Source: Candidatus Dormiibacterota bacterium
GTDB taxonomy: Bacteria; Chloroflexota; Dormibacteria; Aeolococcales; Aeolococcaceae
NCBI GenBank assembly: GCA_003153505.1
Contig: PLZA01000074.1
Location: 99,908-163,907, forward strand
Reading direction: 5' to 3'
DNA length: 64,000 nucleotides
The notes beneath the pieces were generated by a model that was given only the letters and a program-made list of their open reading frames with translations, searched no databases and was not told where the DNA came from. Made by a program: the position numbers and the translations under genes. Shown here in pieces: positions 24,139 through 33,654 of this stretch. Every line of letters starts with the position of its first letter. The first letter of the stretch is position 1.

Positions 24139-25590
24139 ATGGAGGAACACGACGTGGCCCAGGGCTCCCAGGAATCAGACGACTCGCAGGACTTCGGGTC
24201 GCTGATCGATTTCCATCCCTACCGAGACCGCTTCGAGACGCACCATCGGATTCCGGTCGAGCCGCGTTCCCGCGAGAGCATCCTGGCCGAGCTCGGCGCG
24301 ATGGCCGAGGAGGAGGACCGGATGGGGAACGCCGGTCGGGTCTCCGGCTCGATATACCACGGCGGACACGATCATTACCGCTTTCTCACCGAGGTCTACG
24401 GGCTGTTTGCGCACGCGAACGTGCTGCAGCGGGACATGTACCCGAGCGCGACCAAGCTCGAAGGCGAGATCGTGGCGATGACAGCCTCGCTACTGCATGG
24501 CGGCGCGGTGTCCGACCATCACCCGGGCGAGGAGGTCTGCGGCGTCATCACTTTCGGTGGCACCGAGAGCCTGATCGACCCGATGCTCGTCTACCGAGAG
24601 CGGGGCAGAATCGAGAAGGGCATCACCGAGCCCGAGGTCATCGTGCCCATCACTGCCCACGTCGCGCTGCAGAAAGCCGCCCACATGCTCGGCATCAGGC
24701 TCATCCAGGCGCCGGTGCGCGACGACTGGCGGGCGGACGTCGGCTGGATGAGCGACCACGTCACCCCGAACACGGTGGCGATCGTTGGATCGGCGGGCAA
24801 CTATCCACACGGGCTCATCGATCCGATCGAGGAAATGTCAGCGCTGGCGCTCGAGCATGATCTCGGCTTCCACGTCGACGGGTGCATGGGCGGCTTCATC
24901 CTTCCCTGGGCCGAACGCCTCGGATACCCGATTCCGACCTTTGACTTCCGGCTTCCGGGGGTCACATCGATCTCGGCCGACACGCACAAGTTCGGCTATG
25001 CGCTCAAGGGAACGTCGGTCCTGCTCTACCGGAACAGCACACTCCGCCGCTATCAGTACTTCAGCTACCCCGACTGGCCGGGCGGCATCTACATGTCGCC
25101 CGGGCTCTCTGGCAGCCGCTCGGGCGGTGTCGTGGCGGCGGCGTGGGCGGCGATGCTCAGCCTCGGCGAGCAGGGCTACCTCGAGATCGCGGAGCGGATC
25201 TTCGAAACGGCCGCAACGATTCTCACTGGCGTTGCCGCCATACCAGAGCTCGAGATCTTCGGCGATCCGACATTCATCATCGCCTTCCGTGGCCGTGACA
25301 TCGACATCTACCACGTCAACGACTACCTGATCAGCAAGGGTTGGCGCCTCAACGCTTTGCAGCTCCCGCCGGGCCTGCATTTCTGCGTCACGAGACCGAA
25401 CACCGCTGACGGCGTTGCGGAGTCCTTCCTCGCCGACCTGCGCGACGCGGTGGACTACGCGAAGACTCCTGGACTTGGTCCGGCACGCAGCGGCGCGCTC
25501 TATGGTCTCGGAGGTTCGCCTGAGGGAGACGAGGCGCTCGACATGCTGTTCGCCGCGGCGCTCGACGCAATGTACGACGTGGTTCCCTGA
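24139..25590 (+). CDS. PLP-dependent lyase/decarboxylase (sphingosine-1-phosphate lyase-like)
   Basis: A 483-residue fold-type I PLP enzyme. The N-terminal GRVSGSIYHGGHDHY and TFGGTESLIDPML match the group II decarboxylase/S1P-lyase family. His in VDGCMGGF and the PLP lysine in SADTHKFGYALKGTS are present. S1P-lyase-like enzymes split phosphorylated amino alcohols; relatives decarboxylate Glu, Tyr or Asp. No transmembrane anchor, unlike the eukaryotic enzyme. The FGGY kinase gene starts 6 bases after its stop and an MFS gene overlaps that, so this is a dedicated operon in which a kinase may make the phosphorylated substrate for the lyase (inference). Confidence 0.85.
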   Translation: MEEHDVAQGSQESDDSQDFGSLIDFHPYRDRFETHHRIPVEPRSRESILAELGAMAEEEDRMGNAGRVSGSIYHGGHDHYRFLTEVYGLFAHANVLQRDMYPSATKLEGEIVAMTASLLHGGAVSDHHPGEEVCGVITFGGTESLIDPMLVYRERGRIEKGITEPEVIVPITAHVALQKAAHMLGIRLIQAPVRDDWRADVGWMSDHVTPNTVAIVGSAGNYPHGLIDPIEEMSALALEHDLGFHVDGCMGGFILPWAERLGYPIPTFDFRLPGVTSISADTHKFGYALKGTSVLLYRNSTLRRYQYFSYPDWPGGIYMSPGLSGSRSGGVVAAAWAAMLSLGEQGYLEIAERIFETAATILTGVAAIPELEIFGDPTFIIAFRGRDIDIYHVNDYLISKGWRLNALQLPPGLHFCVTRPNTADGVAESFLADLRDAVDYAKTPGLGPARSGALYGLGGSPEGDEALDMLFAAALDAMYDVVP

Positions 25591-25596
25591 GGCCGA

Positions 25597-27159
25597 ATGG
25601 CCGAACCGTGGATCCTCGCGGTGGATCTCGGCACGGGGGGCCCGAAGACGGGCGCCGTGACCCTGTCCGGCGAGTTGCTCGCCGTAGCGCACCGGACGGT
25701 GCCCACGGTGTTCAGCGACGATGGCGGCGCGGTCCAGGATCCGGGCGGATGGTGGCAAGGAATCGTCGAAGGGGTCTCGGAGATCCTCGAACATGGGGTC
25801 GTCGCCGGCGACGCAACCGGGATCGGGATCACCGGCCAATGGGGATCGACAGTGCCGGTCGGAGCGGAGGGCGAAGCGATCGGTCCGTGCCTGCTCTGGT
25901 CGGACACGCGCGGGCGCGCCCTGGCGGCGGGGCGTCTCGGTGGCCCGATCAGTGTCGTTGGGTATTCACCCGCCAACCTGGTGCGTTGGCTCCGTCTCAC
26001 GGGTGGCGCGCCGTCACCCGGTGGGGCCGACCCACTTGGCCATCATCTCCACCTCGCCCGTCGCGAGCCCGAGGTGTACGCCCGCGTCGAGACGCTCCTC
26101 GAGCCGCTGGATTACCTGGGCATGCGTTTCACCGGACGCCGGGCGGCGACCCAGGCCTCCATGATCCTTTCCTGGCTCACTGACAACCGCCCTCGCGCCA
26201 CAGGCATCGCGTATTCGCCCGCGCTCGTGCGTCGCTCGGGTCGCGAGCTTGTGAAGTTGCCCGAGCTGATGCCCACCGGCAGCGTGCTCGGCGGCCTGCA
26301 GCCGTCAGTGGCTCTGGAGCTGGGTCTTCCTGAGGGCATTCCGGTCGTCGCCGGTATCCCGGATCTGCACACCGGGTACATCGGATCGGGCGCGGTCGCG
26401 CCCTACGCCGGCCATCTCACCATCAGCACCAGTTCGTGGATCAGCTGCGAGGTCCCATTCAAGCGCACTGACGTCCTGCACCAGGTTGCATCGGTGCCGG
26501 GTCTGCGTCCGGGTTCGTACCTCGTCGCCAACAACCACGAGACCGCCGGCGTGTGCCTCCAGTGGTTGCGCGATTCGATCGTTTCCGGCGATGGCCCGGG
26601 AGCGTCCGGGATCGACGGGTACGAGCAGCTCGTGGCGCTGGCGTCCAGCGCCCCCGTCGGGTCGGGAGGGGTGCTCTTCACGCCGTGGCTCAACGGCGAG
26701 CGCAGTCCCGTCGACGATCGAACCCTGCGCGCTGCCTTTCTCAACATCTCGATGACCACCGACCGCTCCCACCTGGTCCGCGCCGTGCTCGAGGGCGTGG
26801 CGTTCAACGCGCGCTGGCTGCTCGACTCGGTTGAGCGATTCATCAAGCGGCCCATGCCGGTGTTGCGCATCCTCGGCGGCGGCGCGATCTCCGACCTCTG
26901 GTGCCAGATCCACGCGGACATCCTGGAGCGGCGCGTCGAGCGTGTGGCTGAGCCGATGTATGCAAACCTTCGTGGTGCAGCCCTCTTCGCGTCGATGTCA
27001 TTGGGAAACATCGACCTGGCGGGAGCAGCCGCGCGGGTCCGCGTCGATCGCGCCTTCGCTCCCGACCCGAAAGCCCAGCAGGTGTATGCGCCGATGTACG
27101 CCGAGTACCGACGCCTGTACCATCGCCTTCACGGGGTCTACGCGAGGTTGAACGCATGA
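25597..27159 (+). CDS. FGGY-family carbohydrate kinase
   Basis: A 520-residue kinase of the ASKHA superfamily. The N-terminal phosphate-1 motif ILAVDLGTGGPKTGAV replaces the usual Ser/Thr with a GGPK variant. WSDTRGRAL marks the substrate domain, and the second half has the adenosine region GVAFNARWLLDSVE and LRILGGGAISDLWCQIHADI. FGGY kinases phosphorylate xylulose, glycerol, ribulose or related polyols; the substrate is not predictable. It is translationally coupled (ATGA overlap) to the downstream MFS gene and 6 bases from the PLP lyase. Confidence 0.88.
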   Translation: MAEPWILAVDLGTGGPKTGAVTLSGELLAVAHRTVPTVFSDDGGAVQDPGGWWQGIVEGVSEILEHGVVAGDATGIGITGQWGSTVPVGAEGEAIGPCLLWSDTRGRALAAGRLGGPISVVGYSPANLVRWLRLTGGAPSPGGADPLGHHLHLARREPEVYARVETLLEPLDYLGMRFTGRRAATQASMILSWLTDNRPRATGIAYSPALVRRSGRELVKLPELMPTGSVLGGLQPSVALELGLPEGIPVVAGIPDLHTGYIGSGAVAPYAGHLTISTSSWISCEVPFKRTDVLHQVASVPGLRPGSYLVANNHETAGVCLQWLRDSIVSGDGPGASGIDGYEQLVALASSAPVGSGGVLFTPWLNGERSPVDDRTLRAAFLNISMTTDRSHLVRAVLEGVAFNARWLLDSVERFIKRPMPVLRILGGGAISDLWCQIHADILERRVERVAEPMYANLRGAALFASMSLGNIDLAGAAARVRVDRAFAPDPKAQQVYAPMYAEYRRLYHRLHGVYARLNA

Positions 27160-28385
27160 GCGGGGCTGCGGTTCGAGCTCCGGGGATGCGGTGGGCGATC
27201 CTGGTGGTCTACGCGCTGCTCGCGGCGTGCACGCAGTTACTCTGGCTCACGTTCGCTGCGATCGACACCGACTCGGCGCGAGTGCTCCACGTTGACGTCG
27301 GGACCGTCGGCGATCTCGCGGCGATCTTTCCCTTCATCTACGTTGTGCTCGCGCTGCCGGTCGGCCGCTGGCTCGACGCTCGCTTCGCGCACGCGCTCGC
27401 GATCGGCGCGGTGCTCACCGGTGGCGGCGCGATCATCCGTGTTGTGGCGCCTTCGTCGTTCGGGGTGCAGCTCGCCGGCCAGTTCGTCATCGCGGCAGGC
27501 CAGCCATTCGTGCTCAACAGCATCACCAAGGTTGCGGCACGATACTTCCCGCAGCCGGAGCGCGCCACCGCGATCTCGATCGGGACCGTGGCGCTCTTCA
27601 TCGGCATCCTGGCCTCGGTGCTCATCGCCGCGCCACTGCTCTCGGCGGGAGGCTTGGGACTGGTGCTCGAGGTGGAAGCCGTCCCCTCGGTCATCGGGAT
27701 GGTCCTGATGCTCGTCGCCCTTCGCGTCCCGGCGTTCTATCCCGACGATGCGTCGACGTCGGTGAGCATGCGCTGGCTGATCCGGGACCGGTTCATGTGG
27801 TCGCTCGCCGGACTCATCTTCATCGGCATGGGTGTGTACAACGCCGTCGCCACGTGGCTGCAACCCGTGCTCGCGAATTTCGGCGAGGGCGGAGCCGCGG
27901 GCAACCTCATCGCTGTGCTCACCGCGGGTGGGATCGTCGGCGCCGCGGTGTTGCCGTCGATCGTTGCGGCGCGCAATCAGCGACGGTCGATGCTCGTCCT
28001 GGCGCTCGCGTTCAGTGCTGTCGCGTTCGTCGCGACCGATGTGCGCCACGAGGTTGTCTGGCTCGCGATCTGGCTGTTTGCGACCGGGTTCGCGATCATG
28101 GCGTGCCTGCCGGTCGTGCTCGACTGGTCAGCCATCCACGCGGGGATGGCACGGGAGGGAGCGGCCGCGGGGTTCCTCCTTATGTCCGGGAATCTCGGCG
28201 GCGTCGTGCTCGTGCTCGTCATCCAGGTGGCGATGGGCAATGCCTACATCCCGCTCGCCGCGCTGGCGATCATCAGCCTGCTCGGGCTGCCACTCGCCCT
28301 CGGCCTGCCCGGCAGGTCAGCGGTGCTCCCTCCGCGCGGGCGCGACGCTCGACAGCGAGCGCTGAGACGCTCAGGTCCCGTGTGA
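27156..28385 (+). CDS. MFS transporter
   Basis: A 409-residue major facilitator protein with about 12 transmembrane helices. A short basic N-terminus is followed by helix 1 (AILVVYALLAACTQLLWLTF), the loop 2-3 signature in LPVGRWLDARFAHAL and a central loop near 195-205. The N-terminal half recalls the FLVCR-like branch of MFS. It overlaps the kinase stop by ATGA, so it probably imports the substrate of the PLP lyase-FGGY kinase pathway. The C-terminal 25 residues are charged and cytoplasmic. Confidence 0.87.
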   Translation: MSGAAVRAPGMRWAILVVYALLAACTQLLWLTFAAIDTDSARVLHVDVGTVGDLAAIFPFIYVVLALPVGRWLDARFAHALAIGAVLTGGGAIIRVVAPSSFGVQLAGQFVIAAGQPFVLNSITKVAARYFPQPERATAISIGTVALFIGILASVLIAAPLLSAGGLGLVLEVEAVPSVIGMVLMLVALRVPAFYPDDASTSVSMRWLIRDRFMWSLAGLIFIGMGVYNAVATWLQPVLANFGEGGAAGNLIAVLTAGGIVGAAVLPSIVAARNQRRSMLVLALAFSAVAFVATDVRHEVVWLAIWLFATGFAIMACLPVVLDWSAIHAGMAREGAAAGFLLMSGNLGGVVLVLVIQVAMGNAYIPLAALAIISLLGLPLALGLPGRSAVLPPRGRDARQRALRRSGPV

Positions 28386-28445
28386 GCCCGAGGCAGAAGA
28401 GGTGAGAGTCAGCGCGCCGACCGGCGATTCGCCGGGGTATCGGCC

Positions 28446-29162
28446 GTGCACCTGACCGATTTCGAAGCACTGAGCTTCGACTGCTACGGCACCCTGATCG
28501 ACTGGGAGGCCGGTATCGCCGCAGTGCTCACGCCCTGGGCGCACGCCCGCGGTCTGGGTGTCGGTGTCGAGTCGCTGCTCGAACGATTCGCGGTGGCCGA
28601 AGCCTGCGAGGAGGCGGAGCATTCGGGTGCGCCGTACCCAGAGATCCTGCGAGCCACGATGCGCAGCCTGGGTGCAGGGTTCGGCGTCGACGTCACCACT
28701 GAGGAGAGCGATCGTCTTGCGACGTCGGTGCCGGACTGGCCGGCCTTTCCCGACTCACCGGCCGCCCTCGCCGCGCTCTCGGCGCGGTACAAGTTGATCA
28801 TTCTTTCCAATGTCGACCGTGCGTCGTTCGCCGGAAGCGGCGCGCGCCTCGGCGTGCATTTCGACGCGGTCATCACCGCCCAGGACGTGGGTTCGTACAA
28901 GCCGTCGATGCGCAACTTCCAAACCCTGCTGAGCGCCGCCCGCGCACTCGGAATCACCGATGGACGGTTGCTGCATGTGGCCCAGAGCCTGTTCCACGAC
29001 CATGTCCCGGCAAAGGGAATCGGACTCCCAACCGTGTGGATCGATCGGCGCGCGGAGCGCTCGGGGTGGGGAGCGACACCACCGCCCGGGGTCACTGTCA
29101 TGCCTGATTGGACATTTGGATCGATGGCCGCGTTTGCTGCCGCCTGCGGCGACGAGGACTGA
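28446..29162 (+). CDS. HAD-superfamily hydrolase (haloacid dehalogenase type II-like)
   Basis: A 238-residue HAD protein: motif I SFDCYGTLIDWE (nucleophile Asp), motif II in LIILSNVD, and motif III Lys in DVGSYKPSMRNF. HVAQSLFHDHVPAKGIGLPT replaces the usual motif IV DD with QSLFHD, as in L-2-haloacid dehalogenase-like proteins. It may dephosphorylate or dehalogenate a small molecule. GTG start. It follows the MFS gene after 60 bases containing a small hairpin (CCGGCG-att-CGCCGG, 28421-28435), so it may still belong to the lyase-kinase operon. Confidence 0.85.
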   Translation: MHLTDFEALSFDCYGTLIDWEAGIAAVLTPWAHARGLGVGVESLLERFAVAEACEEAEHSGAPYPEILRATMRSLGAGFGVDVTTEESDRLATSVPDWPAFPDSPAALAALSARYKLIILSNVDRASFAGSGARLGVHFDAVITAQDVGSYKPSMRNFQTLLSAARALGITDGRLLHVAQSLFHDHVPAKGIGLPTVWIDRRAERSGWGATPPPGVTVMPDWTFGSMAAFAAACGDED

Positions 29163-29202
29163 CCGCGCCCACGAGAGCCGAGGGAGCAGCAGTCCAGCAT
29201 TT

Positions 29203-29228
29203 GGTATAATGCTTGCCAGCAAACAAGT
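29203..29228 (+). promoter_or_regulatory. Extended -10 promoter with overlapping dyad upstream of marR-like gene
   Basis: TGGTATAAT at 29203-29211 is a perfect extended -10 (TGN-TATAAT) with no recognisable -35. Immediately downstream CTTG-ccagcaaa-CAAG (29213-29228) forms a short dyad, with TTGC-CA-GCAA nested inside. Position next to a MarR gene suggests autorepression. Confidence 0.65.
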
Positions 29229-29252
29229 ATCTGCGCCGAGGTGATGCCAAGC

Positions 29253-29762
29253 GTGAATGTGGGAGCGACCGCTGTGACCGTGAAGCCGGCGGAGCCCCTG
29301 GGCGATGGTTCGGAGGCGGGTGCTGCGAGGCTCCGCATCGCGATCGCCCGCCTGTCGCGGAGGCTCCGCCCGACGGCCGCGGCTGGCTCGCTCACCACGA
29401 CCGAGGTCGACGTCCTGGTGGCGATCGACCGTCGGGGAGCATTGCGCCTCTCCGACCTCGCTGGGTTTGCCGGGCTGAATCCAACCATGCTCTCCCGGCT
29501 CATTCCGAAGCTCGAGGGGGCGGGACTGATGCGTCGCCTGGTCACAGTGGGCGACCGGCGTGTCTGTCGCGTCGACATCAGCGCGAAAGGACGCCGCCTG
29601 CTCGAACGCATTCGGTTGGAACGCAACGACGCTCTCTCCCGGCTGCTCCATGACCTCGACTCCGCGGATCGGGATGCGCTCGCGCGGGCGGTACCGGTCC
29701 TCGAGACGCTTGCCGAGCGGCTGCTCGAGCAGCCGCTCGCGGGGAGCGCGAGCACCAGGTGA
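29253..29762 (+). CDS. MarR-family transcriptional regulator
   Basis: A 169-residue winged-helix protein: RLRIAIARLSRRLRP, then TTTEVDVLVAIDRRGALRLS, recognition helix LNPTMLSRLIPKLEGAG and wing LMRRLVTVGDRRVCRVDIS. The GTG at 29253 is chosen because GAGGTGAT, a long match to the anti-Shine-Dalgarno, lies 6 bases upstream; the frame also opens at 29241. Its last codons overlap the GTG of an MFS exporter gene (GTGA), the common marR-efflux pump arrangement, so it probably represses that exporter and itself through the dyad at 29213-29228. Confidence 0.88.
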   Translation: MNVGATAVTVKPAEPLGDGSEAGAARLRIAIARLSRRLRPTAAAGSLTTTEVDVLVAIDRRGALRLSDLAGFAGLNPTMLSRLIPKLEGAGLMRRLVTVGDRRVCRVDISAKGRRLLERIRLERNDALSRLLHDLDSADRDALARAVPVLETLAERLLEQPLAGSASTR

Positions 29763-31078
29763 GCCGCGTCAGCTCGGTCGGACGGCGCACGTTCTCGGCA
29801 CTGTCCATACCGAATTTCCGCCGCTTCTTCTTCGGGCAGAGCACATCGCTGATCGGGACGTGGATGCAGTCGGTCGCTCAATCCTGGCTGGTCTTCACCC
29901 TGACTCACTCGGCCACGGCGATCGGTTTCGTGCTCGCGCTCCAGACGTTGCCGGTGCTGATCCTCGGGCCCTACGGCGGCGTCATCGCCGATCGTGTCGA
30001 CAAGCGACGGTTGATGATCGTGCTGCAATCGCTGATGGCGGCGCAGGCGCTGGTCCTCGGTCTCCTCGTGGTCCTCCACGTGGTGCTGTTCTGGGAGATC
30101 TGCGTGCTCGCGGTCGTGCTCGGCCTCAACAATTGCTTCGAGAATCCGGCGCGCCAGTCGTTCGTTCGCGAGATGGTGGGTGCGAGCGAGGTTCGCAATG
30201 CCGTGAGCCTCAACTCGACGATGGTCAATGCCGCCCGTGCCGTTGGACCTGCGATCGCCGGCCTGCTGATCGCGACGGTCGGCACCGGAGTGTGCTTTCT
30301 CGTCAACGCTTTGAGCTTCGTCGCCGTCGTGTATTCGCTGGTATCGATGGATACGAACGCTCTGACTCCGAGCGCCCCCGCAGGCCGCGCGCGCGGACAG
30401 CTCCGAGAAGGTTTCCGCTACGTGGCCCGCGAGCCGCGGCTCTGGGTGCCACTGTTCATGATGGCGATCGTCGGGACCCTCGCATATGAATTTCAGGTCA
30501 CCCTGCCGGTGCTCGCGCAACGCACATTCGGTGGCAACGCAGCGACATACGGGTTCCTCACCGCGGCGATGGGTGTCGGGGCGGTGGCCGGCGGGCTCGT
30601 CACCGCCACCCGTGGTCGCACCGGGTTGCGACCGCTCACGGTCGCGGCTGCGGTCTTCGGTGTCGCAATCCTGGGTGCGGCATTCTCGCCAGTGCTCGCC
30701 GTTGCTTTTGTGGCGCTGGCGGCGACGGGTTGGACCAGCGTCACCTTCCTGGCCACCGGGAACTCGACGCTGCAGCTGGAGGCAGCGTCGTCGATGCGCG
30801 GGCGGGTAATGGCCCTCTGGGCGGTGGCGTTCCTGGGATCCACCCCGGTCGGCGGTCCACTCATCGGCTGGGTTGTGGCGGGTGCCGGCGCGCGCATCGG
30901 CCTCGCTGTGGGCGGCATCGCGTGTCTGGCGGCGGCAGTGATCGGCCTCATCGCCGTCACCAGGCTCGGGCGCGGCAAAGGAGGTGCGGGTGGCCACGAG
31001 CGGGCGGTCGCCGGTGCCGAGCCACCGGTGGCGGTCAGCGTGGCGGAGGGCTCCGAGATCCCGGGCGTCGCGGTCTGA
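29759..31078 (+). CDS. MFS exporter (MFS_3/EntS-like)
   Basis: A 439-residue transporter of the enterobactin-exporter-like MFS_3 family: IPNFRRFFFGQSTSLIGTWM at the N-terminus, GGVIADRVDKRRLMIVLQ as the loop 2-3 motif, and NARAVGP-like VNAARAVGPAIAG in helix 5. About 12 transmembrane helices and a 40-residue charged C-terminus. It overlaps the MarR gene by GTGA and so is co-expressed with it; a drug or metabolite efflux role follows from that context. Substrate unknown. Confidence 0.87.
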   Translation: MSRVSSVGRRTFSALSIPNFRRFFFGQSTSLIGTWMQSVAQSWLVFTLTHSATAIGFVLALQTLPVLILGPYGGVIADRVDKRRLMIVLQSLMAAQALVLGLLVVLHVVLFWEICVLAVVLGLNNCFENPARQSFVREMVGASEVRNAVSLNSTMVNAARAVGPAIAGLLIATVGTGVCFLVNALSFVAVVYSLVSMDTNALTPSAPAGRARGQLREGFRYVAREPRLWVPLFMMAIVGTLAYEFQVTLPVLAQRTFGGNAATYGFLTAAMGVGAVAGGLVTATRGRTGLRPLTVAAAVFGVAILGAAFSPVLAVAFVALAATGWTSVTFLATGNSTLQLEAASSMRGRVMALWAVAFLGSTPVGGPLIGWVVAGAGARIGLAVGGIACLAAAVIGLIAVTRLGRGKGGAGGHERAVAGAEPPVAVSVAEGSEIPGVAV

Positions 31079-31183
31079 GTCCGGTCGGGACGGCGCCTCG
31101 TCAGGTGCGGCTCCTGCCGCGTATCGTTGCGCTGTGCGACGCGCACAGGCGGCGCCAGCCCGTCACGAGGAGGTCGACGCAGC

Positions 31184-32818
31184 ATGCTGTCGTATGCATC
31201 GGGGCCGAGCCCAGTGCCCTTGCTCGGCGAGACCATCGGTGAGAACCTGCGCCGCACCGTCGAGCGGCACGGTGAGTCCGAGGCGCTCGTGGTCCCGCAC
31301 CAGGCGTACCGGGCGACGTATCGCCAGCTCTGGGAGCAGACCTCGCTGGTGGCGCGCGGGCTGATCGCACGCGGCGTCCGCAGGGGCGATCGGGTTGGGA
31401 TCTGGTCTCCGAATCGTTTCGAGTGGGTGGTCATCCAATACGCCACCGCGCGGATCGGCGCGATCCTCGTCAACATCAACCCGGCGTACCGGACCACCGA
31501 GTTGGCGTACGCGCTTGGGCAGTCGGGCGTTTCGTTCCTGATCCTTGCGCGAGCCTTCCGTCAGGCCGATTACGCGCACATGCTCGGTGAGGTGAAGGGT
31601 GCATGTCCCGAGCTTCGCGAGGCGCTGGTGCTGGAGGACGGTTGGGAGTCGCTGCTGCGTGATGCAAGCAGAACATCGGAGGACGAGCTCGTGGCAGTCG
31701 AGGCGAGTCTGCAGTTCGACGATCCGATCAACATTCAATACACATCGGGGACCACCGGCTTCCCGAAGGGCGCGACGCTCTCGCACCACAACATTCTCAA
31801 CAATGGCTTCTTTGTGGGAGAGACCGTCCGGTATACGTTCGAGGACCGGGTCTGCATCCCGGTTCCGTTCTATCACTGCTTTGGCATGGTCCTGGGCAAT
31901 CTCGCGTGCACTACACACGGCGCCTGCATCGTCGTTCCTGGGGAGGCGTTCGACGCCGACTCCGTGCTCCGGATCACCGAGCAGGAACGCTGCACGTCGC
32001 TCTACGGCGTGCCCACCATGTTCATCGCCGAGCTCGAGCATCCGGGGTTCGAGCAGCACGACCTGAGCCGGTTGCGCACCGGCATCATGGCCGGCTCGCC
32101 CTGCCCCGTGGAAGTCATGAAGCAGGTGCAGTCGCGCATGAACATGCGTGAGGTGACCATCTGCTATGGGATGACCGAGACGTCGCCCGTATCCACCCAG
32201 AGCGCCCTCGACGACCCGCTCGAGAAGCGAGTCGGAACCGTCGGGCGCGTGCATCCACACGTTGAGGTCAAGGTCGTCGATCCGGAGACCGACGCGATCG
32301 TTCAATGTGGAGACTCGGGCGAGCTCTGCACCCGTGGCTACAGCGTGATGCTCGGGTACTGGAACAATGCTGCGGCGACTGCCGCTGCGATCGATGCCGC
32401 GCACTGGATGCATACCGGTGATCTCGCGACCATGGACGAGACCGGCTACGTGAACATCGTCGGCCGCATCAAGGACATGATCATTCGTGGCGGCGAGAAC
32501 ATCTATCCGCGCGAGATCGAGGAATTCCTCTACGGGCACCCTGATGTCAGCGACGTCCAGGTCATCGGGGTCCCCTCGGAACGGTACGGAGAGGAGGTCA
32601 TGGCCTGGGTGAGGCCGAAGGACGGGGCAGCGCCGACCGCCGAGTCGCTCGACGCATTCTGCCGCGGCCGCATCGCCACCAACAAGATCCCACGCTACTG
32701 GAAGTTCGTCGACGCCTTCCCGATGACGGTGACCGGGAAGGTGCAGAAGTACCTCATGCGCGAGGCGTCGGTGGAGGAGTTGGGGTTGCACGCCGCCGCA
32801 TCGGTGACCACCGCCTGA
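31184..32818 (+). CDS. AMP-forming acyl-CoA synthetase
   Basis: A 544-residue ANL-superfamily ligase. The P-loop motif is [18 protein letters not shown], then [32 protein letters not shown], the hinge [18 protein letters not shown] and the C-terminal catalytic Lys in [14 protein letters not shown]. This set matches medium/long-chain fatty acyl-CoA synthases (FadD-like). The ATG at 31184 has GAGGAGG upstream; the frame extends to 31127. It activates a carboxylic acid to its CoA thioester. It ends in a CTGA overlap with the EamA transporter gene. Confidence 0.9.
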   Translation: MLSYASGPSPVPLLGETIGENLRRTVERHGESEALVVPHQAYRATYRQLWEQTSLVARGLIARGVRRGDRVGIWSPNRFEWVVIQYATARIGAILVNINPAYRTTELAYALGQSGVSFLILARAFRQADYAHMLGEVKGACPELREALVLEDGWESLLRDASRTSEDELVAVEASLQFDDPINIQYTSGTTGFPKGATLSHHNILNNGFFVGETVRYTFEDRVCIPVPFYHCFGMVLGNLACTTHGACIVVPGEAFDADSVLRITEQERCTSLYGVPTMFIAELEHPGFEQHDLSRLRTGIMAGSPCPVEVMKQVQSRMNMREVTICYGMTETSPVSTQSALDDPLEKRVGTVGRVHPHVEVKVVDPETDAIVQCGDSGELCTRGYSVMLGYWNNAAATAAAIDAAHWMHTGDLATMDETGYVNIVGRIKDMIIRGGENIYPREIEEFLYGHPDVSDVQVIGVPSERYGEEVMAWVRPKDGAAPTAESLDAFCRGRIATNKIPRYWKFVDAFPMTVTGKVQKYLMREASVEELGLHAAASVTTA

Positions 32819-33645
32819 GCATCGCGCTCGCGCTCGGCGCGGCGGCGTTCTGGGGCTGCGGGGACTTCCTTGGCGGCTGGGCCAACCGCGATGCGCCGCT
32901 GCTCACGGTGCTGCTCATCTCGCAGGCGGTCGGTCTGGTCGGGATGCTGTGCGTCGCCGTCGTCGTCGGTGGTACCCCGAGTGGTGCCGACCTCGCCTAC
33001 GGAGCGCTCGCCGGCCTGGCTGGTGCCGCAGGCGTCGCCATGCTCTACCGAGGTCTCGCCTCGGGTTCGATGTCGCTGATCGCTCCGATCACGGGTGTCG
33101 TCGCTGTGATCGTGCCGATCGCGGTCGGTGTCGGCGGCGGCGAGCGTCCCGCGATCCTCCAGTACGCCGGCATCGCCGCTGCGGTCGCAGCGGTCGCCCT
33201 CCTGAGTTGGGGCGGAACCAGAGGTGCGCGACTCGGTCGAGGAGCGCTGCTGCTCGCACTCGGCGCCGGGATCGGCTTCGGGCTCTTCTACATTGCGATC
33301 GCACGCACGTCGACGGGAGCCAACCTCTGGCCGCTGGTGACTGCCCGGGGCGCATCGGTGAGCGCCTTGCTCGGGGTGGCGGGAATCACTCGCAGCGCCC
33401 CGAGCTTCGGCGCCGCGAGGCCGCTGGTGATCGTCGGCGCCGGTGTGTTCGACGTGACCGCGAACGCGCTGTACCTCTTTGCCGTCCACGGCGGCCTGCT
33501 CAGCATCGTCGCCGTGCTCGTCTCCCTCTACCCGGTAGCGACCGTGCTGTGCTCGGTCATCGTCCTCGGTGAGCGCCTCCGCATGGCGCAGCTCGCCGGG
33601 GTCGGCGCTGCCACGATCGCGGTGGTGCTGATCACCGCGGGATGA
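32815..33645 (+). CDS. EamA/DMT-family transporter with apparent CTG start
   Basis: A 276-residue protein with about 10 hydrophobic helices in two repeated halves, as in EamA (DUF6) drug/metabolite transporters. Helix 1 is [20 protein letters not shown]. That helix lies upstream of the first ATG/GTG/TTG in frame (GTG at 32908), which would delete it. The only in-frame near-start is CTG at 32815, overlapping the TGA of the acyl-CoA synthetase as CTGA, with GGAGGAG about 35 bases earlier. Translational coupling from a CTG is therefore the best model. Substrate unknown. Confidence 0.8.
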   Translation: MSIALALGAAAFWGCGDFLGGWANRDAPLLTVLLISQAVGLVGMLCVAVVVGGTPSGADLAYGALAGLAGAAGVAMLYRGLASGSMSLIAPITGVVAVIVPIAVGVGGGERPAILQYAGIAAAVAAVALLSWGGTRGARLGRGALLLALGAGIGFGLFYIAIARTSTGANLWPLVTARGASVSALLGVAGITRSAPSFGAARPLVIVGAGVFDVTANALYLFAVHGGLLSIVAVLVSLYPVATVLCSVIVLGERLRMAQLAGVGAATIAVVLITAG

Positions 33646-33654
33646 CGCGCCCCG

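Noticed and set aside
24139..25590. Calling the PLP enzyme a glutamate decarboxylase
   Set aside because: The VSGSIYHGGHDHY region and SADTHKFGYALKG fit the sphingosine-phosphate-lyase side of the family better; substrate left open.
28484..30997. 837-codon open frame on the minus strand
   Set aside because: Antisense to the HAD, MarR and MFS genes, all of which have strong motifs; the frame gives only Arg/Asp/Ser/His-rich sequence.
31163..32791. 542-codon minus-strand frame
   Set aside because: Antisense to the acyl-CoA synthetase, whose motifs are complete.
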